DNA from: JAJFVC01 sp039698075
Lineage (GTDB): Bacteria > Planctomycetota > Planctomycetia > Pirellulales > Thermoguttaceae
NCBI GenBank assembly: GCA_039698075.1
Contig: JBDKTJ010000045.1
Coordinates: 1-64,000, forward strand
Direction of reading: 5' to 3'
Length of the DNA: 64,000 nt
Position 1 is the stretch's first letter, and each line of letters opens with the position of its first letter. Made by a program: the position numbers and the translations under genes. Below, one piece after another: positions 1 through 7,960 of the stretch. Below the pieces are notes generated by a model. That model was not told the origin of the DNA and made no database searches. It saw nothing but the letters and a program-made list of their open reading frames with translations.

Positions 1-97
1 TCGGATCGGCGCTGATGCTGGGAATTCGCAAGAACTCGCACAGCTCTTCTTCAAACCGCTCGGCGTGGGTTGTCAAATACTGGTCGATGGCGGACAT
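1..97 (-). CDS. M20-family dipeptidase, N-terminal fragment
   Basis: Only the first 32 codons lie in the window; the gene continues past base 1. Read on the minus strand from the ATG at 97-95, the peptide begins MSAIDQYL and then has RFEEELCEFLRIPSISADP, the usual N-terminus of M20/M25/M40 (ArgE/DapE/CPG2-type) zinc dipeptidases in which the EFLRIPSIS stretch precedes the metal-binding domain. Catalytic residues are outside the window, so activity cannot be judged. The start region has no Shine-Dalgarno sequence on this strand. It is divergent from the NtrC-type regulator gene, with about 260 bases between the two starts. Confidence 0.72.
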   Translation of the reverse strand, partial: MSAIDQYLTTHAERFEEELCEFLRIPSISADP

Positions 98-297
98 AAG
101 GAGGTGCTTTCGGCTGGTGGTGCGGGCCGGTTGGTTCGCCGCGCCCCGATCAGGCACGCGAGGGCAACTCCCCGCCCACGGGACGGAAAACGGCATCAAT
201 ATACCGGTTAGTAGCAGTTTCGACCATCCAAAGCCGTCGGCTTGAATAAGTCGGATAAGTGGGTTGGGTGGGGAAGATACGCAAGATATTGTGTTTT

Positions 298-321
298 CTA
301 GAGGTGTTGGCATGCCTCTAG
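298..321. promoter_or_regulatory. Perfect inverted repeat upstream of the NtrC-type regulator gene
   Basis: CTAGAGG (298-304) and CCTCTAG (315-321) form a perfect 7-base inverted repeat with a 10-base spacer, 38 bases before the chosen ATG at 360. The spacer also contains the palindrome GGCATGCC overlapping the right arm. It may be a regulator-binding site, possibly for autoregulation, or a small hairpin. The function is inference. Confidence 0.3.
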
Positions 322-359
322 GGTGGCAGTTCTGGCCGCTGCTACGATTATTCGTTATC

Positions 360-1772
360 ATGGCCTTCATGAACGCTGCCGAATCGAAACCGACCCCTCC
401 GCTGTTTGACCCACCCGTCGAAGTGCTGATCGTCGACAACGATCACGCCCACGCCGAGACCGTGGCCGAAGGACTGCAACGAATCGGGTGTCATTGTCAG
501 GTGGCCACCTCGGGCAAACAGGGGGCGCGGTGTCTCGAAGAGCGGTCGTTCGACGTGATCGTCACCGACCTAGTGATGAACGACGTCGACGGCCTGGGGA
601 TTTTGGCCCGGGCCAAGAAAGAGCAGCCCGACGCCGAAGTGATTCTGATGACCGGGCACGGCACGGTGCCGTCAGCCGTCGAGGCGATGCGCAACGGGGC
701 GTTCAATTATCTGCTGAAGCCGCTCGACATCGGTCAACTCCGGGCCAGCGTGGCGAAAGCCGCCGAGAGTGCGAGGCTCAAACAGGTCAATGTTGAGCTG
801 AAGCGGCGGTTGGACGAGCGGTTCGGGTTTGAGGGCGTCGTCGGCGACAGCCCCCAGATGCACGACGTGATTGAGCGGCTCAAACGCATCGCGCCGACCA
901 ACGCCAGCGTGTTGATTCAAGGCGAAACGGGCACGGGCAAGGAGTTGGTGGCTCAGGCGATCCACCACAACAGCCCGCGCAAAAACAAACCGTTCGTGGC
1001 GCTCAATTGCGCCGCGCTGAGCGAGAACATTTTGGAGAGCGAGCTGTTTGGACACGTCAAAGGCGCATTCACCGACGCCTCGACCGATCGGGTCGGAAAG
1101 TTCGAGTACGCCCACGGTGGCACGATGTTTCTCGACGAGGTGGGCGACATGCCGATGCCCACGCAGATCAAACTATTGCGGGTGTTGGAAAACGGCGAGA
1201 TCACCCGCGTGGGGTCGAACACGCCGATCCGGGTGAATGTCCGGCTGCTGTCGGCCACCAACCGCAACCTGGAGGACGGCATCGCGGCGGGCACGTTCCG
1301 TAGCGACCTTTATCATCGGTTGAAAGTCGTTACGATCCGGCTGCCGACGCTGCGCGAGCGGAGCCAGGACATCCCGATCCTGATCGATTACTTCATCAAA
1401 CAATTCGCGCAGCAGCACGGCAAGCAAATCAAGGGGATGTCGCCGGCGGCGCGGCGGCGGCTGATGGCCTTCGACTGGCCTGGCAACGTCCGGCAACTGC
1501 GCAACGTAGTGGAGAGCATGGTTGTCGTCGATTACGACGGCCTGCTGGATGTGGACGACTTGCCCGAGGAATTGGCCGGCCCTGCGCCGCCGCAGACCGA
1601 GTCGCCCGACGCTTCGTTGGCCGCGTTGGTCGGCAAGCCGCTTGCCGAGTTGGAAAAAATGTTCGTCGCCGAGACGTTGCGCATCACCGGAGGCAACCGC
1701 GAGGAAGCCGCCAAAATGCTCGGTATCGGCGAACGGACGCTCTATCGAAAAATCAAAGAGTTTGGACTTTGA
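360..1772 (+). CDS. Sigma-54-dependent NtrC-type response regulator
   Basis: A 470-aa three-domain regulator. The receiver domain covers about residues 20-135, with phospho-acceptor Asp70 in VIVTDLVMNDVDG. The AAA+ sigma-54 activation domain covers about 155-400, with Walker A GETGTGKE (188-195) and the sigma-54 contact loop GAFTDA (235-240). A Fis-type helix-turn-helix occupies the last 45 residues (NREEAAKMLGIGERTLYRKI). When phosphorylated, such proteins remodel RNA polymerase-sigma54 at enhancer-dependent promoters. No partner kinase is visible here. The frame is open from 264, but ATG 360 (or 369) gives the normal spacing to the receiver domain. The acidic pocket reads VDND rather than VDDD/E. 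Target genes are unknown. Confidence 0.92.
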   Translation: MAFMNAAESKPTPPLFDPPVEVLIVDNDHAHAETVAEGLQRIGCHCQVATSGKQGARCLEERSFDVIVTDLVMNDVDGLGILARAKKEQPDAEVILMTGHGTVPSAVEAMRNGAFNYLLKPLDIGQLRASVAKAAESARLKQVNVELKRRLDERFGFEGVVGDSPQMHDVIERLKRIAPTNASVLIQGETGTGKELVAQAIHHNSPRKNKPFVALNCAALSENILESELFGHVKGAFTDASTDRVGKFEYAHGGTMFLDEVGDMPMPTQIKLLRVLENGEITRVGSNTPIRVNVRLLSATNRNLEDGIAAGTFRSDLYHRLKVVTIRLPTLRERSQDIPILIDYFIKQFAQQHGKQIKGMSPAARRRLMAFDWPGNVRQLRNVVESMVVVDYDGLLDVDDLPEELAGPAPPQTESPDASLAALVGKPLAELEKMFVAETLRITGGNREEAAKMLGIGERTLYRKIKEFGL

Positions 1773-1845
1773 GCCTTCGGTCGAACACGTGCGCGTGTTG
1801 AACCGCGGATCCTTTGACAGCAACCAAAGATCGGACATCCTGACG

Positions 1846-2925
1846 ATGAACATTGCGGTGCTTCCCGGCGACGGCATTGGGCCGGAAATCATGGCCGAGG
1901 CGATCAAATCGCTCGACGCCGTGCAGAAACGTTTCGGTTTGCGGTTGGATTATCATTTCGCCGACGTCGGCGGCGTCGCATTGGATCGGCACGGGTGTCC
2001 GTTGCCGCCGGCGACGCTGAAGACGTGCGAGTCGAGCGACGCGATTCTGTTCGGCTCTGTCGGCGGTCCAAAGTGGGAATCGCTTCCGCCGGAGCGGCAT
2101 CCGGAACGCGGCTCGCTGCTGGTCCTTCGCAAACATTTTGCATTGTTCTGCAATCTTCGTCCGGCGAAACTCGGACCGAAGCTGGCCGACCAGAGCCCGC
2201 TGAAACGCGAGATCGTCGGCGATGGGTTCGACATGCTCTGCATCCGCGAGTTGACCGGCGACGCCTATTTCGGTGCGAAGGGCCGCAGCGGCTCGGGCCC
2301 CGACGAACGGGCGTTCGACACGATGTGCTACACGCGCCGCGAGATCGAGCGGATCGCGCACGTTGCGTTTCGGGCGGCCGGCGCTCGGCGCAAAAAAGTC
2401 ACGTCGATCGACAAGGCCAACATCTTGACATCGATGGTGCTGTGGCGCGAAGTCGTGCTGGACGTGGCCCGGCAGTATGCCGACATCGCGCTGGACCACT
2501 TGTACATCGACAACGCCACGATGCAGGTGTTGCGCGATCCGAGGCGTTTTGACGTGCTGTTGTGCGGTAACATGTTCGGCGACATTTTGAGCGACGAGCT
2601 GGCCGGGCTGACCGGCTCGATCGGCATGCTGCCTTCGGCCAGTCTGAATGAGACCGGGTTCGGATTGTACGAGCCGGCGGGCGGGTCGGCGCCGGACATC
2701 GCCGGTCGGGGCGTCGCCAATCCGATCGCCCAGATTCTGTCGGCGGCGATGTTGCTGCGGCATTCGCTGAAACACGAGCCGGCGGCCCATGCGGTTGAAT
2801 CGGCCGTGGATCGGGTGTTGGTCTCCGGTCTGCGGACGCGCGACATCGCCGGCCCCGCGAGCCGGGTGATCGGCACGACCGAGATGGGCGACGCCGTGGC
2901 CGCCGCGATTCTCGAAGAAAAATAG
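1846..2925 (+). CDS. leuB: 3-isopropylmalate dehydrogenase
   Basis: 359 aa, normal for the family. It oxidatively decarboxylates 3-isopropylmalate in leucine biosynthesis, using NAD+. Visible landmarks are the start MNIAVLPGDGIGPEI, the substrate arginines in LLVLRKHFALFCNLRPAK, RELTGDAYFG, the catalytic lysine in SIDKANILTS, the metal aspartates in GNMFGDILSDEL, and the dinucleotide-binding segment EPAGGSAPDIAGRGVANP. The frame is open much further upstream inside the regulator gene, but ATG 1846 begins the family N-terminus exactly. It lies 73 bases after the response-regulator gene and 14 bases before mutL, so it may share a transcript with mutL. No other leu genes are in the window. Confidence 0.96.
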   Translation: MNIAVLPGDGIGPEIMAEAIKSLDAVQKRFGLRLDYHFADVGGVALDRHGCPLPPATLKTCESSDAILFGSVGGPKWESLPPERHPERGSLLVLRKHFALFCNLRPAKLGPKLADQSPLKREIVGDGFDMLCIRELTGDAYFGAKGRSGSGPDERAFDTMCYTRREIERIAHVAFRAAGARRKKVTSIDKANILTSMVLWREVVLDVARQYADIALDHLYIDNATMQVLRDPRRFDVLLCGNMFGDILSDELAGLTGSIGMLPSASLNETGFGLYEPAGGSAPDIAGRGVANPIAQILSAAMLLRHSLKHEPAAHAVESAVDRVLVSGLRTRDIAGPASRVIGTTEMGDAVAAAILEEK

Positions 2926-2939
2926 AACGGGTTGTTGGC

Positions 2940-4793
2940 ATGGCCTCGATACGTCTTCTGTCGCAAAGCCTGATCAACAAGATCGCCGCCGGCGAGGTCA
3001 TCGAACGGCCGGCCAGCGTCGTCAAGGAATTGATGGAAAACGCCGTCGACGCCGGCGCGACGCGGATCGACGTGTCCGTGGCGCAGGGCGGGCTCGACCT
3101 GGTGCGGGTCGTCGACAACGGCGGCGGCATCCCGATGGACCAACTGCCGTTGGCGCTGGCCAGCCACGCCACCAGCAAGCTGGTCGAGGCCGACGATTTG
3201 TTCCACGTCGGCACGTTGGGCTTCCGCGGCGAGGCGTTGGCCTCGATCGCCGAGGTGAGTCGGCTGACGCTCCGCAGCCGCACGTCCGAAAGCCACGGTG
3301 CGGCGGAGATCGAGGCGGTCGGCGGCGACGTCCGGCCCGCGGCGCCGTGCGGCGGTCCGGTCGGCACGACGGTCGAGGTGTGCAATCTATTTTTCAACAC
3401 GCCGGTGCGACGAAAGTTTTTGCGGACCACGGCGACCGAGTTCAGCCATGTGTCCGAGGCGTTCATTCGCATTGCGCTGGCGCTGCCGAACGTGCATTTT
3501 ACGCTTCGGCACAACGACAAGCCGGTGTTCGATCTGGCCCCCGGCGACGGCTGGCTGGAACGCATCGCGCGTTGTTTCGGCCGCGAGCTGGCCGACCATC
3601 TGATCTGGATCGAAAGCGTCGACGGCGAGGTGGCCGTGTCGGGCTACGCGGCCCATCCGGGCCAGAACCGCAGCCACAATCGGATGCAGTATTTCTTTCT
3701 CAACGGGCGGCACATCCGCGACCGATCGCTGCAACATGCCTTGGGTGAGGCGTATCGCGGACTGCTGATGGTCGGACGCCAGCCGATCGCGTTTTTGGCG
3801 ATGACCATGCCGGCCGAAATGGTCGACGTGAACGTGCATCCGACGAAGTTGGAGGTCCGATTTCAGGATTCCGGCCGGCTCTACAGCCAACTGTTGTCGG
3901 CGCTGCGCGGCAAGTTTTTGACGAGCGATTTGAGCACGCGGATCGAGTCGGCCGGGCAATCCGATCCGACGGCCAGCCACGACGCGGCCCATACGACCGA
4001 GCTTCATCAACAGTTGGTCGATTGGGCCAAGGGCAAGGTGGCCTCCTGGGGGACGAGGGACGTGGGATGTGGGACGGACGAGGGATCGCTACGAACGGAG
4101 GGCATCGAAAAATGGTCAACCGATCGAAGCTCGCCCCGGTTTCAGGACGTAAACCCCGACGAAACACGGCCCGGCAACGAATCGCTCGCTCCCCGCCCCC
4201 AGTCCCCCGTCCCGGTCGCTTCTTTTCCGGCCGCGTTGCAAATTCACAATCGTTACCTGGTCACCGAGACGGACGACGGCGTGACGATCATCGATCAGCA
4301 TGCGCTGCACGAGCGGATTCTGTATGAACAATTGCGGCAGCGCGTCGCATCCGGCGCGGTCGAAATGCAAAGCTTGCTGGTTCCGGAGCCGATCGATTTG
4401 AGTCCGGCGGAAACGGCCGCGGCGATCGAACACCGCGAGTTGCTGGCTCGATTGGGCGTCCGCGTCGAACCGTTTGGCGGCAACACGCTGCTCGTGGCCG
4501 GCTATCCCGCGATGCTGGCGAATCTTCCGCCGGCCGAAACGTTGCGAATGTTATTGGAGCGGATCCTCGAAGGCGTCAAGCAGCCCGACGCCCGCGATTT
4601 GTTGGACGAGTTGTTGCACACGATCGCGTGCAAGGCGGCGATCAAGGCGGGCGATCGGCTCGCGCCCGAGGAAATCACGGCGCTTCTGGAGCAACGCCAC
4701 CTGGTCGAGGACGCCCATCATTGTCCGCACGGCCGTCCGACCGCGTTGGTGTTCACGCAAGCGGAGCTGGACAAACAGTTCAAACGCCTGTGA
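2940..4793 (+). CDS. mutL: DNA mismatch repair protein MutL, endonuclease type
   Basis: 617 aa. The N-terminal GHKL ATPase is complete: INKIAAGEVIERPASVVKEL, the ATP-lid motif DNGGGIP, and GFRGEALASIAEV. The C-terminal dimerisation/endonuclease domain has the nuclease signature DQHALHERILYE from residue 452, plus ACKAAIKAG and CPHGRP from residue 595. It is therefore a nicking-type MutL, as in bacteria that lack MutH. No mutS is nearby. The inter-domain linker (about residues 367-425, bases 4040-4215) consists of G-rich then C-rich tracts that look like an inserted palindromic repeat kept in frame (see findings). The start ATG lies 14 bases after leuB. Confidence 0.95.
   Translation: MASIRLLSQSLINKIAAGEVIERPASVVKELMENAVDAGATRIDVSVAQGGLDLVRVVDNGGGIPMDQLPLALASHATSKLVEADDLFHVGTLGFRGEALASIAEVSRLTLRSRTSESHGAAEIEAVGGDVRPAAPCGGPVGTTVEVCNLFFNTPVRRKFLRTTATEFSHVSEAFIRIALALPNVHFTLRHNDKPVFDLAPGDGWLERIARCFGRELADHLIWIESVDGEVAVSGYAAHPGQNRSHNRMQYFFLNGRHIRDRSLQHALGEAYRGLLMVGRQPIAFLAMTMPAEMVDVNVHPTKLEVRFQDSGRLYSQLLSALRGKFLTSDLSTRIESAGQSDPTASHDAAHTTELHQQLVDWAKGKVASWGTRDVGCGTDEGSLRTEGIEKWSTDRSSPRFQDVNPDETRPGNESLAPRPQSPVPVASFPAALQIHNRYLVTETDDGVTIIDQHALHERILYEQLRQRVASGAVEMQSLLVPEPIDLSPAETAAAIEHRELLARLGVRVEPFGGNTLLVAGYPAMLANLPPAETLRMLLERILEGVKQPDARDLLDELLHTIACKAAIKAGDRLAPEEITALLEQRHLVEDAHHCPHGRPTALVFTQAELDKQFKRL
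4040..4215. repeat. Repeat-like insertion inside the mutL linker
   Basis: A G/A-rich tract (about 4050-4092, repeated GGGACG/GAGGGA units) and a C/T-rich tract (about 4186-4216, repeated CCCCG/CCCGTCCC units) are roughly complementary and flank about 95 bases. The same tract types occur at 8860-9056 inside the methylase gene. The reading frame stays open and the segment encodes only unconserved linker. Arm boundaries were set by eye. Confidence 0.5.
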
Positions 4794-4803
4794 GGCAACT
4801 TTC

Positions 4804-5313
4804 ATGATTCGTCCCTGTACGGCTTCTGATGTTTCGACCATTCATGAAATCATTAACGAGGCGGCTGCCGCTTATCATGGGGTGATTCCCGACGATCGTT
4901 GGCGCGAACCCTACATGTCGATGGACGAATTGCAGGACGAGCTGGCCAATGGCGTTGCGTTTTGGGGATTCGAGGAAGACGGCGAGCTCTGTGGAGTGAT
5001 GGGCATCCAGGACCGTGGCGACGTCTGCTTGATTCGCCATGCGTATGTTCGTCTGACCCACCAACGCGGCGGCGTCGGCACGCAACTGCTTCGATCTTTG
5101 GAGTCGACGACCCAAAAACCCATTTTGATCGGCACTTGGGCCAGCGCCGTGTGGGCCGTGGCGTTTTATGAACGCAACGGTTATCAAAGGGTGTCCGAGG
5201 CAGAAAAGAATCGGTTGCTCCATCGCTATTGGCGCATTCCAGAGCGGCAGGTAGAGACGTCCGTCGTTTTGGCGAATCGCCCGCGAAACGAGAAGTTTCG
5301 AGACCATGCGTGA
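4804..5313 (+). CDS. GNAT-family N-acetyltransferase
   Basis: 169 aa. It starts MIRPCTASDVSTIHEIINEAA, the usual beginning of Gcn5-related acetyltransferases. The acetyl-CoA pyrophosphate loop is VRLTHQRGGVGTQLLRSL at about residues 91-108, matching the Q/R-x-x-G-x-G/A pattern. AVAFYERNGYQRV near the C-terminus is the typical beta6-alpha4 closing motif. The frame is open far upstream within mutL, but ATG 4804, 10 bases after the mutL stop, is the sensible start. The acceptor substrate cannot be deduced. It may be translated with mutL; the next gene has its own promoter. Confidence 0.87.
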   Translation: MIRPCTASDVSTIHEIINEAAAAYHGVIPDDRWREPYMSMDELQDELANGVAFWGFEEDGELCGVMGIQDRGDVCLIRHAYVRLTHQRGGVGTQLLRSLESTTQKPILIGTWASAVWAVAFYERNGYQRVSEAEKNRLLHRYWRIPERQVETSVVLANRPRNEKFRDHA

Positions 5314-5336
5314 GAAAAGACGACGGACGTGCGGGT

Positions 5337-5364
5337 TTGACTTTTGCGGCCGATTTGGCACAAT
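5337..5364 (+). promoter_or_regulatory. Probable sigma-70-type promoter for aroDE
   Basis: TTGACT (5337-5342), a 16-base spacer and CACAAT (5359-5364), about 80 bases upstream of the aroDE start. The -35 box matches the consensus at 5 of 6 positions and the -10 box at 4 of 6. Judged by sequence only. Confidence 0.45.
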
Positions 5365-5443
5365 AGGAAACATGGGAGATCGCAAGCCGCGCCGTGTGGC
5401 CGCGACGGGTCTTTCCGGTTCCTAACCCCCCCGGTTCTTTCTT

Positions 5444-6931
5444 ATGATTTGCGTCAGCATCGGTCGCGGTCGTCATCGGCACGTCATTGCGGAACATCGA
5501 CATTTGGTCGATCAGGGCGCCAAGCTGGTCGAGTTGCGGTTGGACTACATCAACGGCGATGTGAACATTCGGCGTCTGGTGACCGATCGCCCCTGTCCGG
5601 TCATCATCGCCTGTCGGCGCGTGGTCGACGGCGGCAAGTTCGCCGGGACCGAGGAGCAGCGGCGTCTGTTGCTGCGCAGCGCGATCGCCGAGGGCGTCGA
5701 GTACGTTGATCTTGAAGAAGACATTGCGGCGTCGATCCCGCGGTTTGGGCGCACGAAGCGAATCGTCAGCCTGCACGATTTCCGCAAAACGCCTGACAAC
5801 CTTGAAGAAATTCACCAACGACTTTGCGGGCTCGACCCCGACATCATCAAGATCGCCGTGATGGCCAACCATCCGCACGACAACGTCCGGGTGTTGGAGA
5901 TGGTCCGCCGCAGCAAGGTGCCGACCGTCGGGGTGTGCATGGGCGACATTGGCGTGCCGTCGCGTCTGTTGGCCGGCAAGTTCGGCTCTCCGTTCACGTT
6001 CGCCACGTTCCATCACGAGCGAGCGTTGGCGCCTGGACAACTCAGCTATCAACAGATGACCGAGATCTATCGCTACGATGCGATCAACGCCGACACCGAG
6101 GTGTATGGGGTGATCGCCGATCCGGTTGGGCACAGCCTCAGTCCGCAAATCCATAACGCCGGCTTCCAGCATGCAAACCTGAATAAGGTGTACATTCCGA
6201 TCCGCGTGCCGCGCGAGGACTTGCCGCGGTTCATGGACGAGGCCACCGCGTTGGGCATTCGCGGGCTCAGCGTCACGATTCCGCACAAGGAAGAAGTGCT
6301 CAAAAAATTGACCGAGGCGGATGACGCCGTGCGCGGCATCGGGGCGTCGAACACGGTGTTGTTCGACGGGAAGCGACGGATCGGCTACAACACCGATTGG
6401 CGCGCCGCGCTGGAGAGTCTCGAAACGGCCATCGGCGGCGCGACGGACGCCGAACAACGCCTCAAAGGCCGCACGGCCCTGGTGCTCGGCGCCGGCGGTG
6501 TCGGTCGGGCGATCGTGTACGGACTGATTCGGCGCGGCATGAACGTCGTCGTGACCGACATCGCCCCGCGCCACGCCCTGACGTTGGCCCAACGGTTCAA
6601 CTGCCGCTCGGTCGAATGGGCGGCCCGGCATTCCGTCGCCGCCGATCTGTTGGTCAATTGCACGCCGGTGGGCATGCACCCGAACGTCGACGAAACGCCG
6701 TTCGAGAAACACCACCTGCGCCCGTCGATGGTCGTTTTCGACGCGGTGTACAATCCCGAGAACACGCTGCTGGTGAAAGACGCCCGAAGCCGAAACTGCC
6801 TGGTCGTCACCGGCGTCGATATGTTCGTTCGCCAGGCGTGTCTGCAATTCGCCCTGTTCACCGGCCAGGAGGGCCCGTCGGATTTGATGCGCGAGACGAT
6901 CCGTCGCGCGATTGGCGCCGCGAAGTGTTAG
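5444..6931 (+). CDS. aroDE: Bifunctional 3-dehydroquinate dehydratase / shikimate dehydrogenase
   Basis: 495 aa with two fused shikimate-pathway enzymes. Residues 1 to about 215 are a type I dehydroquinase, with LVELRLDYI, the active-site His in IVSLHDFRKTP and the likely Schiff-base lysine in DIIKIAVMA. From residue 221 to the end is shikimate dehydrogenase: YGVIADPVGHSLSP binds shikimate, TIPHKEEVL carries the catalytic lysine, NTDW the aspartate, and LGAGGVGRAI is the NADP+-binding glycine loop. The fusion should catalyse two consecutive steps, dehydroquinate to dehydroshikimate to shikimate. ATG 5444 has no clear Shine-Dalgarno sequence but matches the family start. It converges with mscL, 43 bases apart. 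Confidence 0.95.
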   Translation: MICVSIGRGRHRHVIAEHRHLVDQGAKLVELRLDYINGDVNIRRLVTDRPCPVIIACRRVVDGGKFAGTEEQRRLLLRSAIAEGVEYVDLEEDIAASIPRFGRTKRIVSLHDFRKTPDNLEEIHQRLCGLDPDIIKIAVMANHPHDNVRVLEMVRRSKVPTVGVCMGDIGVPSRLLAGKFGSPFTFATFHHERALAPGQLSYQQMTEIYRYDAINADTEVYGVIADPVGHSLSPQIHNAGFQHANLNKVYIPIRVPREDLPRFMDEATALGIRGLSVTIPHKEEVLKKLTEADDAVRGIGASNTVLFDGKRRIGYNTDWRAALESLETAIGGATDAEQRLKGRTALVLGAGGVGRAIVYGLIRRGMNVVVTDIAPRHALTLAQRFNCRSVEWAARHSVAADLLVNCTPVGMHPNVDETPFEKHHLRPSMVVFDAVYNPENTLLVKDARSRNCLVVTGVDMFVRQACLQFALFTGQEGPSDLMRETIRRAIGAAKC

Positions 6932-6974
6932 GGCCGCGGGCGGAGACTTCTTCCTTTGGCCGAGCGCTCTTGGT

Positions 6975-7427
6975 TCAGGGCGACTTTTCCAACACCGACG
7001 TGCAATGGGCGCACCGCGTGGCTTTTATTGGAATGGTCGACAGGCATTCGGGGCACACTATCGTGTTGGGCTCGGCCGGCGAACCGAACAGCCGCAACCG
7101 GTTCATCTGCCGGACGACCAGGAAAATGCAAAACGCGATGATCAAGAAGTTCAGCAAATCGTTGACGAACAGTCCGTAGTTGATCGTCGGCGCGCTGAGA
7201 TCATGCGCCGCTTTGAGCGTTTTGATATTCTTGCCGGAAAGGTCGATGAAGAAGTCGGAAAAATCGACGTGTGTCTTGCTCAACAGCACGCCGATCGGCG
7301 GCATGATGATGTCGTTCACCAGCGACGTGACGATCTTGCCGAACGCCCCGCCAATGACGATGCCGACGGCCATGTCCACCGCGTTGCCTTTGACGGCGAA
7401 GTCTCGAAACTCTTTGAGCATGCCCAT
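6975..7427 (-). CDS. mscL: Large-conductance mechanosensitive channel with C-terminal zinc-ribbon-like tail
   Basis: 150 aa. It starts MGMLKEFRDFAVKGNAVDMA and continues GIVIGGAFGKIVTSLVNDIIMPPIG, the canonical MscL N-terminal helix and first pore-lining membrane segment. The second membrane segment is about FVNDLLNFLIIAFCIFLVV. The channel opens on membrane tension to release solutes during hypo-osmotic shock. The cytoplasmic tail has two Cys pairs (CPEC and CAHC, 14 residues apart), a zinc-ribbon-like ending absent from E. coli MscL. It lies 26 bases downstream of the small membrane protein gene and probably shares its transcript. Confidence 0.95.
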   Translation of the reverse strand: MGMLKEFRDFAVKGNAVDMAVGIVIGGAFGKIVTSLVNDIIMPPIGVLLSKTHVDFSDFFIDLSGKNIKTLKAAHDLSAPTINYGLFVNDLLNFLIIAFCIFLVVRQMNRLRLFGSPAEPNTIVCPECLSTIPIKATRCAHCTSVLEKSP

Positions 7428-7453
7428 GCTTCGGCTCCCGACGTTTTTCTTGT

Positions 7454-7780
7454 TCAAGAGATCCAATGGGCCGCCAGCCACACGGCCAGCGAAACACCCG
7501 ACACGGTCAACCCGTAGCGTCGCCAATCGGCCATGGTGGCGGGCCGGCTGTCGGAGGTCTGACCGTGAAGGAATTGGATGTCGACCCAGCGCACCGCCAA
7601 CAGGGCGACGACCGTGCCCCAGAATAAGACATCCAACCCGCCGAACGCGAAGCCTGCCCGACGCTGAATGATGCTGACGGCGACCAGCACCAGCACGAGA
7701 TTGCCGATCCCCATCCAGAACAACCGCGTCAGACAACCGCCAAGTTGACTTGCATGGACTTCCGAATTCTCACGATCCAT
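7454..7780 (-). CDS. Small membrane protein of unknown function upstream of mscL
   Basis: 108 aa starting MDRENSEVHASQLGG, with three predicted hydrophobic spans: about WMGIGNLVLVLVAVSII, GGLDVLFWGTVVALLAV, and the C-terminal LTVSGVSLAVWLAAHWI. I do not recognise the family. The start ATG at 7780 is preceded by GGAGGG at good spacing, and a TATAAT promoter lies about 100 bases upstream. It is the first gene of a two-gene unit with mscL, which suggests but does not show a membrane-stress role. Confidence 0.7.
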   Translation of the reverse strand: MDRENSEVHASQLGGCLTRLFWMGIGNLVLVLVAVSIIQRRAGFAFGGLDVLFWGTVVALLAVRWVDIQFLHGQTSDSRPATMADWRRYGLTVSGVSLAVWLAAHWIS

Positions 7781-7875
7781 AGGTACCCTCCGGCATCGCA
7801 AAGCGAAACGCCGGATGGCGGCCCGACCACCCGAAACCTGCGACGCCGACATGACGCCGCACCCTTCATGCTTTC

Positions 7876-7904
7876 ATTATAGAAAAGCGGGCTTTTGAGG
7901 TCCA
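7876..7904 (-). promoter_or_regulatory. Promoter for the small membrane protein-mscL unit
   Basis: On the minus strand, TGGACC (7904-7899), a 17-base spacer and a perfect TATAAT (7881-7876), about 95 bases before the start at 7780. The -35 box matches 4 of 6 positions. It lies between the methylase stop and the membrane protein start. Confidence 0.5.
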
Positions 7905-7960
7905 CGTCAAACCGTTCCCACCCATCCTGGTGTTGCGATGTCGGCTGATGTGGATACGGT

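Noticed and set aside
305..330. Possible sigma-54 promoter TGGCATG...TAGGG upstream of the NtrC-type gene
   Set aside because: The -24 GG is present, but no TTGC-like -12 element lies at the right distance.
4853..6847. 664-codon minus-strand frame over aroDE and the GNAT gene
   Set aside because: Spans two clear plus-strand genes and has Arg/His-rich composition without motifs.
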